Source of the DNA: Neorhizobium sp. SHOUNA12A
GTDB lineage: Bacteria > Pseudomonadota > Alphaproteobacteria > Rhizobiales > Rhizobiaceae
Length of the DNA stretch: 64,000 nt
Direction: 5' to 3'
NCBI RefSeq assembly: GCF_023006505.1
Contig: NZ_JALBGV010000001.1
Coordinates: 140,868 to 204,867, forward strand
The position numbers were made by a program, and so were the translations under genes. Shown piece by piece: positions 14,443 through 22,736 of this stretch. How positions within the stretch are numbered: the stretch's first letter is position 1; every line of letters starts with the position of its first letter. The notes beneath the pieces are model-generated. The model saw only the letters and a program-made list of their open reading frames with translations, was not told the origin of the DNA and ran no database searches.

Positions 14443-15678
14443 ATGAGCACCGCGACGACCCTGGAAACGCCAGCCGAAGGCCGCTGGTCGATGCTGGCGC
14501 TGTTGTGCCTCGCCGTCGTGCTCTCCTTCTCCTGCTGGTTTTCGGCAAACGCCATCGCGCCGGAGCTGAAACGCGCCTGGTCGCTGTCCGAAAGTGCCGC
14601 CGCCTGGCTCACCAACGGCGTGCAGATCGGCTTCGTGATCGGCGCGCTGGCGGCAAGCCTGTTCAACCTGCCGGACCTCATCCGCATGAACCGGCTGATG
14701 GCGGCCTCAGCCCTGCTCGCCGCGCTCTCCAACGCCGCCTTGGCTGTGGAACCCGGCCCGGCCGGCGCCATCCTCTGCCGTATGCTGACCGGCTTTGCAC
14801 TCGCGGGCGTCTATCCACCGGCACTGAAACTCGTCTCGACCTGGTTCATCTCGGGCCGTGGCCTCGCACTTGCCGGCGTCATCGGTGCGATCACCGCCGG
14901 CTCGTCGCTGCCGCATCTCTTCCGCGGCATGTCGTCGGCGGTCGACTGGCACAATGTCGTCCTCTCATCGAGCGGTGCGACGCTGGTTGGCGCCGTCGTT
15001 CTCCTCCTTTTCACCCGTGAAGGCCCATACCCGTTCGGAAAGGCTCTGTTCGATCCGCGCCAGATCGGTCGGGTGCTGAAGGACCGCAACCTGCTGCTCG
15101 TCAACGGCGGTTATCTCGGCCACATGTGGGAACTCTACGCCATGTGGGCCTGGCTGCTCGCCTATCTGACCGCCGCCCTCGACAAGGGTGGAACCGGCAT
15201 CAGCAGCGAAGCCTCGCTGCTCACCTTCATCGCGGTCGCATCGGGCGTGTTCGGCTGTTTCGCCGGCGGCGTGCTCTCGGACCGTTTTGGCCGTACCGCC
15301 ACCACCGCCGGCCTGATGATCGTCTCCGGCGCCTGCGCCCTGACCATCGGCTTCGTCTTCGACGGCCCCTTCTGGCTGCTGGCGCTGGTGGTAATCGTCT
15401 GGGGGATTTCGATCATCGGAGATTCGGCGCAGTTCTCCGCCGCGGTGACCGAACTTGCCGACCGCAATTACATCGGCACGGCACTGTCGCTGCAGATGGG
15501 CATGGGGTTCGCGCTGACCATTTTCATGATCTGGCTGATGCCGCATCTGGCCGCACTGCTGGGCGGGTGGCGGTGGACGTTCGTCTTGCTGGCGGTCGGG
15601 CCGATCTTCGGCGCCGCCTCGATGCTGATCCTGCGCGGTAGGCCGGAAGCCATCCGGCTTGCAGGCGGAAGGCGTTGA
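14443..15678 (+). CDS. MFS transporter
   Basis: A 411-residue major facilitator with about twelve hydrophobic helices. The A-like motif is degenerate at the first inter-domain loop; a clear one (GGVLSDRFGRTATT) occurs at the equivalent position in the second half. The N-terminal FSCWFSANAIAPEL resembles cyanate/nitrate-type and sugar-phosphate-like MFS proteins, which does not fix the substrate. The ATG at 14443 is 4 bases after the monooxygenase stop, so the two genes form an operon and probably handle the same compound. Confidence 0.82.
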   Translation: MSTATTLETPAEGRWSMLALLCLAVVLSFSCWFSANAIAPELKRAWSLSESAAAWLTNGVQIGFVIGALAASLFNLPDLIRMNRLMAASALLAALSNAALAVEPGPAGAILCRMLTGFALAGVYPPALKLVSTWFISGRGLALAGVIGAITAGSSLPHLFRGMSSAVDWHNVVLSSSGATLVGAVVLLLFTREGPYPFGKALFDPRQIGRVLKDRNLLLVNGGYLGHMWELYAMWAWLLAYLTAALDKGGTGISSEASLLTFIAVASGVFGCFAGGVLSDRFGRTATTAGLMIVSGACALTIGFVFDGPFWLLALVVIVWGISIIGDSAQFSAAVTELADRNYIGTALSLQMGMGFALTIFMIWLMPHLAALLGGWRWTFVLLAVGPIFGAASMLILRGRPEAIRLAGGRR

Positions 15679-15680
15679 TC

Positions 15681-17204
15681 TCAGGCGACGAGGCGACGGC
15701 CGGGCATCTCTTCCCGCTTCTGGCGATCGCGGGCGAGCCGTTCCGCACTGCGGGTCTTGAAGCCGCGTAACGCCGTCACCAGCCGTTCCACCGCATCGCG
15801 CAGGTCCGACGTCTGTTTCGACGTCTCCAGCACCATGGCCGAATTTTCCTGGGTGAGCGAATCCATCCGGCTCAGAGCCCCGTTGACCTCATGCAGGCCT
15901 ATCGACTGATGCGCCGCCTCGGTGGCGATCGTCTTGACGATGGTGTTGATGTCGTCGATGCGCGTGGTGATCTGGCTGAGCGCCGCACCGGCATTATTGA
16001 CGAGGTCGACGCCCGCCTGCACCTGGCGTGAACTGTCGGAGATCAGATCCTTGATCTCCTTGGCGGCATCGGCGCATCGCTGCGCCAGCGCCCGCACTTC
16101 CTGCGCCACGACAGCGAAACCGCGACCGGCTTCGCCGGCACGCGCCGCCTCGACGCCCGCGTTGAGCGCCAGAAGATTGGTCTGGAAGGCGATCTCGTCG
16201 ATGACGCCGATGATCTTGGAGATCTCGTCGGACGACCGTTCGATCTCGCCCATCGCCGCGACCGCCTGTTTGACGACCGGTCCCGAGGCCCGTGCTTCCG
16301 AAAGCGCTACATCGACGGCCCCGGCCGCCTTGCTGGCGCCTTCGGCGGTGCCGGAAACGCTGTGGGTGAGCTGGTGCAGTGTCGCGGAACTCTCCTCCAG
16401 GCCCTGGGCCTGTTCCTCCGTCCGCCGGGCAAGATCCTTCGAGGCCTGGGAGATACCGTTGGTGCTGACGAGGATTTCCTCGCCGGCATGGCGCACGGTC
16501 GCCAATGTGCCGCGCAGCCTCTCGGCACTGCCGTTATAGCCTTCCGCCATCTTGACGAAGTTTTCAGGAAGAGCGGTGGAAAGCCGGCTCTCCAGATCGC
16601 CTGCGGCAAGGCCCTTCAGCACGTCGTCCAGAGCCTCGAGCGCAACTTCCTGCTCCTCGTCGGCGGCGAGCTTCGCCTCCTCGGCGTGGCGGCGCTGTTC
16701 TGCCTGTATCTCCAGATAGGCGGAGATCGAATAGTCCAGGTCGAGCATCGCCGCCTTGACCAGCGTCGCGACGTCCTTGGCGAGCTTTTCGGATTTGCCG
16801 CGCCCGAAACGGGACGGCCAGTTCTCGGCCATCACCTTGTGGATGAGGCTTTCCACGACCAGCGCCTGACTGCCGATATACCAGCGCGGATCGAGGCCAG
16901 AATGGGCATGCGCGGCGCCGACGGCCCGCACACTTTCCACATAACGCTCGTCGTATTTGGCTTCGCCGACAACGTTCCAATGGCTCATCTGGCGCTTCTT
17001 GGCGCTCTCCGTGTGAGCCTGACTGGCGAAGAACTTGGCGGTGTCGGGTGTCGACTGGATCTTCTTGTAAAGCGTGCCGAGAGCTGCCGAAAGACCGGCA
17101 TTGATGATCGGCGCAAGACGACGAAGCGTCGCTCGCGCTTCCTGATCCAGACCGATGAAATCCAGGCGCTTTTGCAGTTCGCGTTTTTCTTCAGCCGACG
17201 ACAT
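15681..17204 (-). CDS. globin-coupled methyl-accepting chemotaxis transducer
   Basis: Soluble chemoreceptor of 507 residues. Residues about 10-160 are a globin-coupled-sensor domain: the segment AAHAHSGLDPRWYIGSQ carries His99 (or His101) at the proximal heme-ligand position and the P-x-W-Y motif typical of HemAT-like sensors. A HAMP-like linker follows (about 215-265) and then a full MCP signalling domain with the hairpin tip [19 protein letters not shown] and QEVRALAQR. There are no membrane helices, so it likely signals O2 or redox to CheA from the cytosol. The C-terminus lacks the xWxxF CheR tether. The ATG at 17204 follows a GGGGGA Shine-Dalgarno. Confidence 0.88.
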   Translation of the reverse strand: MSSAEEKRELQKRLDFIGLDQEARATLRRLAPIINAGLSAALGTLYKKIQSTPDTAKFFASQAHTESAKKRQMSHWNVVGEAKYDERYVESVRAVGAAHAHSGLDPRWYIGSQALVVESLIHKVMAENWPSRFGRGKSEKLAKDVATLVKAAMLDLDYSISAYLEIQAEQRRHAEEAKLAADEEQEVALEALDDVLKGLAAGDLESRLSTALPENFVKMAEGYNGSAERLRGTLATVRHAGEEILVSTNGISQASKDLARRTEEQAQGLEESSATLHQLTHSVSGTAEGASKAAGAVDVALSEARASGPVVKQAVAAMGEIERSSDEISKIIGVIDEIAFQTNLLALNAGVEAARAGEAGRGFAVVAQEVRALAQRCADAAKEIKDLISDSSRQVQAGVDLVNNAGAALSQITTRIDDINTIVKTIATEAAHQSIGLHEVNGALSRMDSLTQENSAMVLETSKQTSDLRDAVERLVTALRGFKTRSAERLARDRQKREEMPGRRLVA

Positions 17205-17379
17205 TATGATCCCCCAATCCGCCGCGGTCACCACCCAGCATCGGGTGTATCGGTTCCATATTGTGAAGGCTAAGGTGTAGGATCTCTTAATAACGACCCC
17301 CAAAAACTGATAGAAAGTTACAATTTGCGACGTATTTTGGCCGACCATACGACGCAGATGCGGCGGACGCTCAAGGAAT

Positions 17380-17409
17380 TTGCTTGCGCGAATTATTCGA
17401 GCGTATAAT
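17380..17409 (+). promoter_or_regulatory. sigma-70-like promoter with palindrome in the spacer
   Basis: TTGCTT (17380-17385), 18 bases, TATAAT (17404-17409). The spacer holds the palindrome CGAATTATTCG (17389-17399), a good place for autorepression by the TetR-family product of the downstream gene. The remaining 17205-17379 interval shows no gene. Confidence 0.5.
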
Positions 17410-17463
17410 AAGCCCTGACGCCGTGCGAAGAACGGCCTGCCCGTTCCTCAGGAGATGCCCCCC

Positions 17464-18105
17464 GTGAACCGCCGCACCTACCATAGGGCAAGCGAGGCCG
17501 AGCGGCGCGAGGACCTGATTGCCGCGACGCTCGATTGCATTGCCGAGTTCGGCATCCAGGGCGCGACGGTCCGTCAGATCGCCATGCGCGCCGGCGTCAC
17601 CGGCGGGCTGATCCGGCACTATTTCAGCAGCAAGGACCAGATGCTGCAGGCGGCCTATCGCAAGGTGATGGCCGGCATGACCGAGGCGGCGGTTGCTGCC
17701 GCGATCGAGGGCGAGACGGCGCGTTCGCGCCTGCGCCGCTTCATCGTCGCCAACGTGACGCCGCCGGTCACCGACCCGCGCACGCTGTCGCTCTGGGCCG
17801 CATTTATCAGCCATATCCAGATCGATCAGAGTTTCGCCGCCATCCACCGCGAAAACTATCTCTCTTTCCTTGCGGCGCTGGAAACCTTGCTGTCCGCCTT
17901 CTTCGTCGAGGAGAAGCGGGCTCTGAGCCCCGCCCAATGCCGCACCTATGCGATCGGGGTCAACGCGCTCGTCGACGGCCTCTGGCTGGAGGGAACGCTT
18001 GCAGCCGATACGTTTGCGGAACACGAACTCGCAGAAAATGCCCTGGTCTCCGTGGAAGCGCTGCTGCGCCTGCAGCCCGGCGAGCTTTCAGCCGAACAAC
18101 GATAA
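17464..18105 (+). CDS. TetR-family regulator (BetI-like)
   Basis: A 213-residue TetR regulator. The N-terminal HTH region (about residues 8-55: RASEAERREDLIAATLDCIAE...GATVRQIAMRAGVTGGLIRHYF) closely follows the BetI pattern, and a C-terminal ligand/dimer domain follows. GTG at 17464 is preferred, 9 bases after AGGAG; ATG at 17455 abuts that Shine-Dalgarno. The aminotransferase gene starts 15 bases downstream, so the two are one unit and the regulator probably senses the related amino-acid or amine metabolite. The promoter spacer contains a palindromic operator candidate. Confidence 0.83.
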   Translation: MNRRTYHRASEAERREDLIAATLDCIAEFGIQGATVRQIAMRAGVTGGLIRHYFSSKDQMLQAAYRKVMAGMTEAAVAAAIEGETARSRLRRFIVANVTPPVTDPRTLSLWAAFISHIQIDQSFAAIHRENYLSFLAALETLLSAFFVEEKRALSPAQCRTYAIGVNALVDGLWLEGTLAADTFAEHELAENALVSVEALLRLQPGELSAEQR

Positions 18106-18120
18106 GAAAAGGAACCACCG

Positions 18121-19329
18121 ATGCGTTATGCCTCGATCACCGACCGCCTCGCCCATCTCGGCTCCGGCCGCTGGGCACTCCACCTGACCGCCCGCCGCAT
18201 GCAGGCATCGGGCGAGGACATCATCGAACTCACCATCGGCGAGCCGGACGTCAAGCCGGACAAGGCCCTGCTCGATGAGGCGGCGCGCGCCATGTATGCC
18301 GGCCGCACCCGGTATTCCAATGGCCGCGGCGAGCCGCCGGTGCTGAAGGCGCTGGTGGAAAAGTATTCGAAACGCCGGCCAGGTGTCACGGAGCGCAATT
18401 TTCTCTGTTTCCCCGGCACCCAGACCGCTCTCTATGCCGTCATGACCGGTCTCGTCGAAGCCGGCGACGGCGTGCTCGTCGGCGATCCGCTCTATGCCAC
18501 CTATGAAGGTGTCATCCAGTCCACCGGCGCGCACATGATCCCCGTGCCGCTGCGTCCGGAAAAGAAATTCCACCTGCAGGCCGAGGACCTCGAACGGGCG
18601 ATCACGCCGGAGGCCCGCGTGCTCCTTCTCAACACGCCGCACAACCCGACCGGCGCGGTGCTGACTGCCGCGGAAATCGCCGCCATCGGCGACGTCTGCC
18701 GCAAGCATGACCTCTGGATCGTTTCGGACGAGGTCTATGAGCAGTTGATCTTCGAAGGCACGCCCTTCGCCTCGCCCTTCGACATTCCGGCACTGGCCGA
18801 ACGTACCATCGCGGTCTCGTCGATCTCGAAATCCCATGCTGCCCCCGGCTTCCGCAGCGGCTGGGCCGCCGGCCCCGAAGAGTTCTGTGAAAGACTGCTG
18901 CCGGTGTCCGAAACCATGCTGTTCGGCGTGCAGCCCTTCATCTCCGACATGACCGCCATGGCGCTGTCGCAGCATTTCGACACCGCCGACGTGATGCGGG
19001 AAAATTATCGCCGCCGTGCCACCATCGTCGAAAAGGCCTTTGCCGGCAGCAATCTCGTCAAGCCGATGCCGCCGGAAGGGGGCATGTTTGTCCTGCTCGA
19101 CGTGACCGCCACCGGCCTCAACGGCGAGGAATTCGCCTGGGAACTGCTGCGCGAGAAAAAAGTGGCCGTCATGCCCGGCACCTCCTTCGGCGCCCAGGCC
19201 GCAGGCTTCCTGCGCATCTCGCTGACGGTCCCGGACGATGCGGTTGCAACCGCCATGCACCGTATCGCCGACCTCGCCGGCCGCATCGCATCCACTGGCA
19301 GAGACCGCGCGACAAACCCGATGGCGTGA
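18121..19329 (+). CDS. class I PLP aminotransferase, AruH-like
   Basis: Fold-type I aminotransferase of 402 residues. PLP motifs: GTQTALYAV (phosphate side), NTPHNPTGAV (about 178-187), SDEVYEQLIF (about 203-212), SSISKSHAAPGFRSGW with the Schiff-base Lys (about 238), and the C-terminal R-I-S-L carboxylate Arg. The HDLW-x-x-SDEVY and SKSHA segments and overall length resemble Pseudomonas arginine:pyruvate transaminase AruH, so an arginine or related basic amino-acid transaminase is plausible but not proven. Co-transcribed with the upstream TetR regulator. Confidence 0.8.
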   Translation: MRYASITDRLAHLGSGRWALHLTARRMQASGEDIIELTIGEPDVKPDKALLDEAARAMYAGRTRYSNGRGEPPVLKALVEKYSKRRPGVTERNFLCFPGTQTALYAVMTGLVEAGDGVLVGDPLYATYEGVIQSTGAHMIPVPLRPEKKFHLQAEDLERAITPEARVLLLNTPHNPTGAVLTAAEIAAIGDVCRKHDLWIVSDEVYEQLIFEGTPFASPFDIPALAERTIAVSSISKSHAAPGFRSGWAAGPEEFCERLLPVSETMLFGVQPFISDMTAMALSQHFDTADVMRENYRRRATIVEKAFAGSNLVKPMPPEGGMFVLLDVTATGLNGEEFAWELLREKKVAVMPGTSFGAQAAGFLRISLTVPDDAVATAMHRIADLAGRIASTGRDRATNPMA

Positions 19330-19352
19330 GGGCTGCGGCACTTTCCAGGCGG

Positions 19353-19379
19353 GATACTCTGTAAGCAATTACGAGTATC
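19353..19379 (+). terminator. hairpin with GCAA tetraloop
   Basis: GATACTC (19353-19359), one unpaired T, GTAA, tetraloop GCAA (19365-19368), TTAC, GAGTATC (19373-19379): an 11-bp stem with one bulge, 23 bases after the aminotransferase stop. No T-run follows. It may end or stabilise the upstream message, and also marks the left edge of a lower-GC segment. Confidence 0.45.
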
Positions 19380-19427
19380 AGACCGGCACTCGATTCCCTT
19401 GACCCCTTGACGACAGCGGTGGCAGGT

Positions 19428-19462
19428 CCTTACTGCCCCAAGACAACCGGGGCGCAGTAAGG
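19428..19462 (+). promoter_or_regulatory. hairpin sequestering the coq7 Shine-Dalgarno
   Basis: CCTTACTGC (19428-19436) pairs with GCAGTAAGG (19454-19462); inside it CCC(C) pairs with GGGG, one C bulged, 9-base loop. The 3' arm includes TAAGGG, the only Shine-Dalgarno for the ATG at 19466. The folded leader would hide the ribosome site, so translation should depend on melting or a factor. TTGAC occurs at 19398-19402 and 19406-19410 upstream. Confidence 0.5.
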
Positions 19463-19465
19463 GTA

Positions 19466-20062
19466 ATGATCAATCCGTTGAACAAGTTGAACGCTCCCGA
19501 CCCGGCTGTAACCATCCGCCGCATTCTCAAGGTCAACCATGCTGGCGAGTTTGGAGCCATTCGAATTTACGGCGCCCAGATTTTGGTGGCCCGACAATTG
19601 TTCCCGGATATCGTGCCAGCGCTTCAAGAAATGCGCGAAGATGAGATCGAGCATTGCACCCTGTTTCATGACGCAATGCCCGCTAGGAGCGCCAAACCTT
19701 GCCGTGTGATGTCGCTCTGGAGCCTCGGCGGTTATGTGCTCGGCTTCCTGACAGCACTCGGCGGAAGGACTATGGTCTGGATCTGCACCGAGGCGGTCGA
19801 AAGTACGGTCCACCGCCATCTGGAAGACCAATTGGCTTTCCTTCTGACCAAGGATCCGTCGCTTCATGCCCTCATCGCGTCGATTCAAGAGCAAGAATTG
19901 GCGCACCTTCGGAAGGCGGAAGATAACCAGAGAAGGCGTGGTCTGCGTCACGCACTGCTCATGCCAATCGTGGGGGGCCTTACCGAGAGCATGATCTGGT
20001 TGTCCACTTGGGGGGACTCCAGCCGGATGCGAGCTGAAATGGCGCGCGTTAAAAAGACCTGA
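19466..20062 (+). CDS. coq7: COQ7-family demethoxyubiquinone hydroxylase
   Basis: Di-iron, O2-dependent monooxygenase of the COQ7/Cat5 family, which hydroxylates demethoxyubiquinone in ubiquinone synthesis at the inner membrane. Iron-ligand motifs are present in both halves: NHAGEFGAIRIY (Glu28), EDEIEH (Glu60, His63), then TEAVESTVHRHLE and QEQELAHLRKAE. At 198 residues it has the short bacterial form. Base composition is visibly lower in G+C than both flanks, and its 5' leader holds a long hairpin over the Shine-Dalgarno. It is isolated from other ubiquinone genes. Likely acquired; it may be a second or replacement hydroxylase (inference). Confidence 0.85.
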   Translation: MINPLNKLNAPDPAVTIRRILKVNHAGEFGAIRIYGAQILVARQLFPDIVPALQEMREDEIEHCTLFHDAMPARSAKPCRVMSLWSLGGYVLGFLTALGGRTMVWICTEAVESTVHRHLEDQLAFLLTKDPSLHALIASIQEQELAHLRKAEDNQRRRGLRHALLMPIVGGLTESMIWLSTWGDSSRMRAEMARVKKT

Positions 20063-20167
20063 TCTCTTGGGACGATCGCTTGCGTACCGACTGCAACGGC
20101 ACAAAGTTGCCCTTACCGGAGCACTTCCGATAAGAATACGACGCGGTTTGCGTCTGCCCCTTAACCA

Positions 20168-21433
20168 CTAAATTCCTTTGTCCCGACACTTCTTAGTCTC
20201 CTCCGATGGCGGCTCCCAGCCGAAGACGCTGCGGCCGCCCCATTCGTGCGACTGGCGGAATTCGCCAGCGACGATCTCGTTGAGGTCCGGGCCTGTCACA
20301 TACCGTTCCATCTGGCGGGCCTGGTCGTCGAGCCGCTTCAGCGCCTGCAGCTCCTCCTCGCGGCCGAGCCGGGCCTTGCCGACGGCGGACTTCATCACCT
20401 TGATCGTCTCGTCATAAACCTTCAGCGGCACCGGAAACGGATGCCGGTCCTTGCCGCCATGGGCGAGCGAGAAGCGCGCCGGATCGGAAAACCGGCAGGG
20501 CGTGCCATGCACCACCTCGGCGACCATTGCGAGCGCCTTGACCGTCCGCGCGCCGACGCCCGGCATCAGCAGCAGGTTCTCGAAATCCTCCGGGCCGCGA
20601 TCGGCCGCCGCCGCCAGCGTGCCATGCAGCCGCCTCATGTTGACGTCCTCCTCGCGGACATCGTGATGCGCCGGCATGACCAGATGCGGCAGCATCGGCT
20701 GCGCCGGTTCCTTCACCTTGCGCGCCGGCTCGATGGCGATCACCTTGCGGACGATCCGGTCCGGCCCGAGCGTCGCGAGCAGATCGAGCTGGCCCTTTCG
20801 GGAGGCTTCGGCACGGTGGTCGGCGAGATTGACGATCTCGCCCTGCCCGCGGCCTTCGATGGCCGCATGCGGAGAATCGACGAAGCTCTTCAAACCCTCC
20901 GAGATCCAGTGGTAACGCCGCGCCTGGCGCTTGTCGCCGTTCATGCCCTGCTGCACCACTACCCATTTGCCGTCGTCGGTGACGATGAAACCATGAAGAT
21001 AGAGATCAAAACCGTCCTGCACCGCGGCGCTGTCGACCTTGGCGACCAGTCGGCTGGTCGTCGCAAGGCCACTGCCATCGATGCCGACGCGGTTGCCGAC
21101 GGCGATCAATTCGTCCGGCGTCTTGCGGGAGCTCTGGCCGCGGCCGCCGCAGACATGGACGCCGAGCTCGCCGGCCATCGGCGTCAGCCCGCGCTTGAGT
21201 GCGCCGAGAACGCTGGTGGTAATGCCGGAAGAATGCCAGTCCATGCCCATAACGCAACCGAAGGACTGGAACCAGAAGGGATGCGCCAGCCGCCGAAGCA
21301 GTTCGTCGCGGCCATATTCGATGACGATCGCCTGAGTGATCACGGCACCGAGCTTGGTCATGCGCTCACCGAGCCACCGGGGAACCCGGCCGCCATGAAG
21401 CGGGAGATCGGCGCTGCCTGCTCTTTGAACCAT
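20168..21433 (-). CDS. DUF763-family protein with helix-hairpin-helix
   Basis: A 421-residue cytosolic protein of the DUF763 family, recognised by the N-terminal ADLPLHGGRVPRWLGERM, the WFQSFGCVMGMDWHSSGITT segment and the overall length. Near residue 290 LLMPGVGARTVKALAMVAEVV is a helix-hairpin-helix, a non-specific DNA-binding motif found in repair glycosylases and nucleases; this suggests a nucleic-acid role, but no activity can be assigned. The C-terminal few residues (KKCRDKGI) run into the lower-GC segment next to coq7 and may be an altered end. The downstream 20063-20167 interval shows no gene. Confidence 0.8.
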   Translation of the reverse strand: MVQRAGSADLPLHGGRVPRWLGERMTKLGAVITQAIVIEYGRDELLRRLAHPFWFQSFGCVMGMDWHSSGITTSVLGALKRGLTPMAGELGVHVCGGRGQSSRKTPDELIAVGNRVGIDGSGLATTSRLVAKVDSAAVQDGFDLYLHGFIVTDDGKWVVVQQGMNGDKRQARRYHWISEGLKSFVDSPHAAIEGRGQGEIVNLADHRAEASRKGQLDLLATLGPDRIVRKVIAIEPARKVKEPAQPMLPHLVMPAHHDVREEDVNMRRLHGTLAAAADRGPEDFENLLLMPGVGARTVKALAMVAEVVHGTPCRFSDPARFSLAHGGKDRHPFPVPLKVYDETIKVMKSAVGKARLGREEELQALKRLDDQARQMERYVTGPDLNEIVAGEFRQSHEWGGRSVFGWEPPSEETKKCRDKGI

Positions 21434-21460
21434 GATCCGCTTATATACGGACGCCCGGGC

Positions 21461-22633
21461 TCACGATAGGGAAAAGTTCTGCAAACGTTCTCGCAATAGC
21501 CCGATCGTCGGCACATCCGCATTGGCGAAGGCGAAGCGCAGGTAATCCTGCTGACTCTCGCCGAAATAGGCGCCAGGAATGCAGATAATGCCGGCCTGCT
21601 TCGCAAGCTTTTCCGCCACTTCCGCGGAGCTCCTGCCCGGAAAGGGATGCCGCACGAAGGCGAAATAGGCGCCGATCGCGTCGAGCTTCCAGTCGTTGAC
21701 GGAGCGCATCACCGCCTTCAAGGCATCGGCGCGGCGGCCGATCTCCTGGCGGTTATCCTCGCGCCAGTCGGCAAGCAGCGGCAGCGCCTTGGCGACGGCA
21801 GCCTGGGCCGCCCGCGGCGCGCAGATCTGCAGATTGTCCATGATCTTGGCGATCTGTTCGACCGCGACCGGACCCGCGGTGATCGCCCCGAGCCGGTGGC
21901 CGGGGATGCAGAAGGATTTCGAAAAACTGTAGAGGCTGATCAGCGTGTCCTGCCAACTTTCGAGGCTGAAGAGAACATGCGGCGCCTGGTCGGCGGCAGG
22001 CAGAAAGTCGCGATAGGTCTCGTCGAGGATCAGCCAGATGCCCTTGTTCCGGCAGAGCCTGAAGATCGCTTCGAGCAACGATGGCGGATAGATCGCGCCG
22101 GTGGGGTTGTTGGGCGATACAAGCGCCAGTGCCTTGACGTCGCCGGTGATCGCCGCTTCGAGCCCGACGAGATCCGGCAGGAAACCGTTCGCTGCATCGC
22201 AGGCGACGAAAGCGGTCTTGATGCCCATCATCGCCAACGTCGTTTCGTGGTTAAAATAGAAGGGCTCGGTCATCAGCACAGTATTGCCCGGACCGGCGAC
22301 GGTCATCGCCGCGCAGACGAAGGCCTGGTTGCAGCCCGACGTGATGTGGATGTTCCTGAGCCCGATACTCGCGCCATAAACTTCCGAGACATGCGCGGCA
22401 TAGGCTGTCCGAAGTTCCGCCTCGCCTTCGATCGGCCCATATCCGGTAAAGGCTTTTGAAGAGCCGGTCTCGCCGAGCAGTTTCAGCATGTCCGGATGGG
22501 CCGGATAACCCGGTACGGCCTGAGAGAGATCGATCAGCGGACCCCGGGACCCGTCATAGGCACGCCCCCAGGCGGCGACGGAGGGAACGGGTGGAGGGCT
22601 GAGCTTTTCGATAAGCGGATTGAAGGCAGGCAT
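21461..22633 (-). CDS. class I/II PLP aminotransferase
   Basis: Fold-type I aminotransferase of 390 residues. Motifs: SGCNQAF (cofactor phosphate region, near 108), SPNNPTGAIYP (near 180), LDETYRDF (near 210) and YSFSKSFCIPGHRLG with the PLP Lys (near 245). The N-terminal DLSQAVPGYPAHPDML is typical of aminotransferases acting on aromatic or sulfur amino acids in rhizobia; the substrate is uncertain. Upstream, and divergent, is a molybdopterin oxidoreductase gene; the 103-base gap carries repeated GGCAATTG elements that could be a shared operator. Confidence 0.82.
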   Translation of the reverse strand: MPAFNPLIEKLSPPPVPSVAAWGRAYDGSRGPLIDLSQAVPGYPAHPDMLKLLGETGSSKAFTGYGPIEGEAELRTAYAAHVSEVYGASIGLRNIHITSGCNQAFVCAAMTVAGPGNTVLMTEPFYFNHETTLAMMGIKTAFVACDAANGFLPDLVGLEAAITGDVKALALVSPNNPTGAIYPPSLLEAIFRLCRNKGIWLILDETYRDFLPAADQAPHVLFSLESWQDTLISLYSFSKSFCIPGHRLGAITAGPVAVEQIAKIMDNLQICAPRAAQAAVAKALPLLADWREDNRQEIGRRADALKAVMRSVNDWKLDAIGAYFAFVRHPFPGRSSAEVAEKLAKQAGIICIPGAYFGESQQDYLRFAFANADVPTIGLLRERLQNFSLS

Positions 22634-22662
22634 GATCTTCCGAGAACAGGATTTTCCGAACA

Positions 22663-22686
22663 GGCAATTGCCAAGATGGGCAATTG
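22663..22686. promoter_or_regulatory. GGCAATTG repeats between divergent genes
   Basis: The palindrome GGCAATTGCC (22663-22672) and a second GGCAATTG (22679-22686) lie in the 103-base divergent interval; GAACAGG also repeats just before (22654-22660 and 22668-offset copy is absent, so only the GGCAATTG pair is claimed). It could be a regulator site for either gene. The regulator is not identified. Confidence 0.3.
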
Positions 22687-22736
22687 ATTGCCTTTCTTGT
22701 TTATCAGATTATCGGGCGACGCAAGGAGAACCGGAT

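Noticed and set aside
13374..14771. 465-codon minus-strand frame across the monooxygenase and MFS genes
   Set aside because: Shadow frame crossing two well-supported plus-strand genes.
19353..19462. Integron attC-like element at the coq7 segment
   Set aside because: There are hairpins but no GTTRRRY/RYYYAAC core sites and no integrase in view.
20246..21469. 407-codon plus-strand frame opposite the DUF763 gene
   Set aside because: DUF763 motifs on the minus strand are decisive; the plus frame has no start signal.
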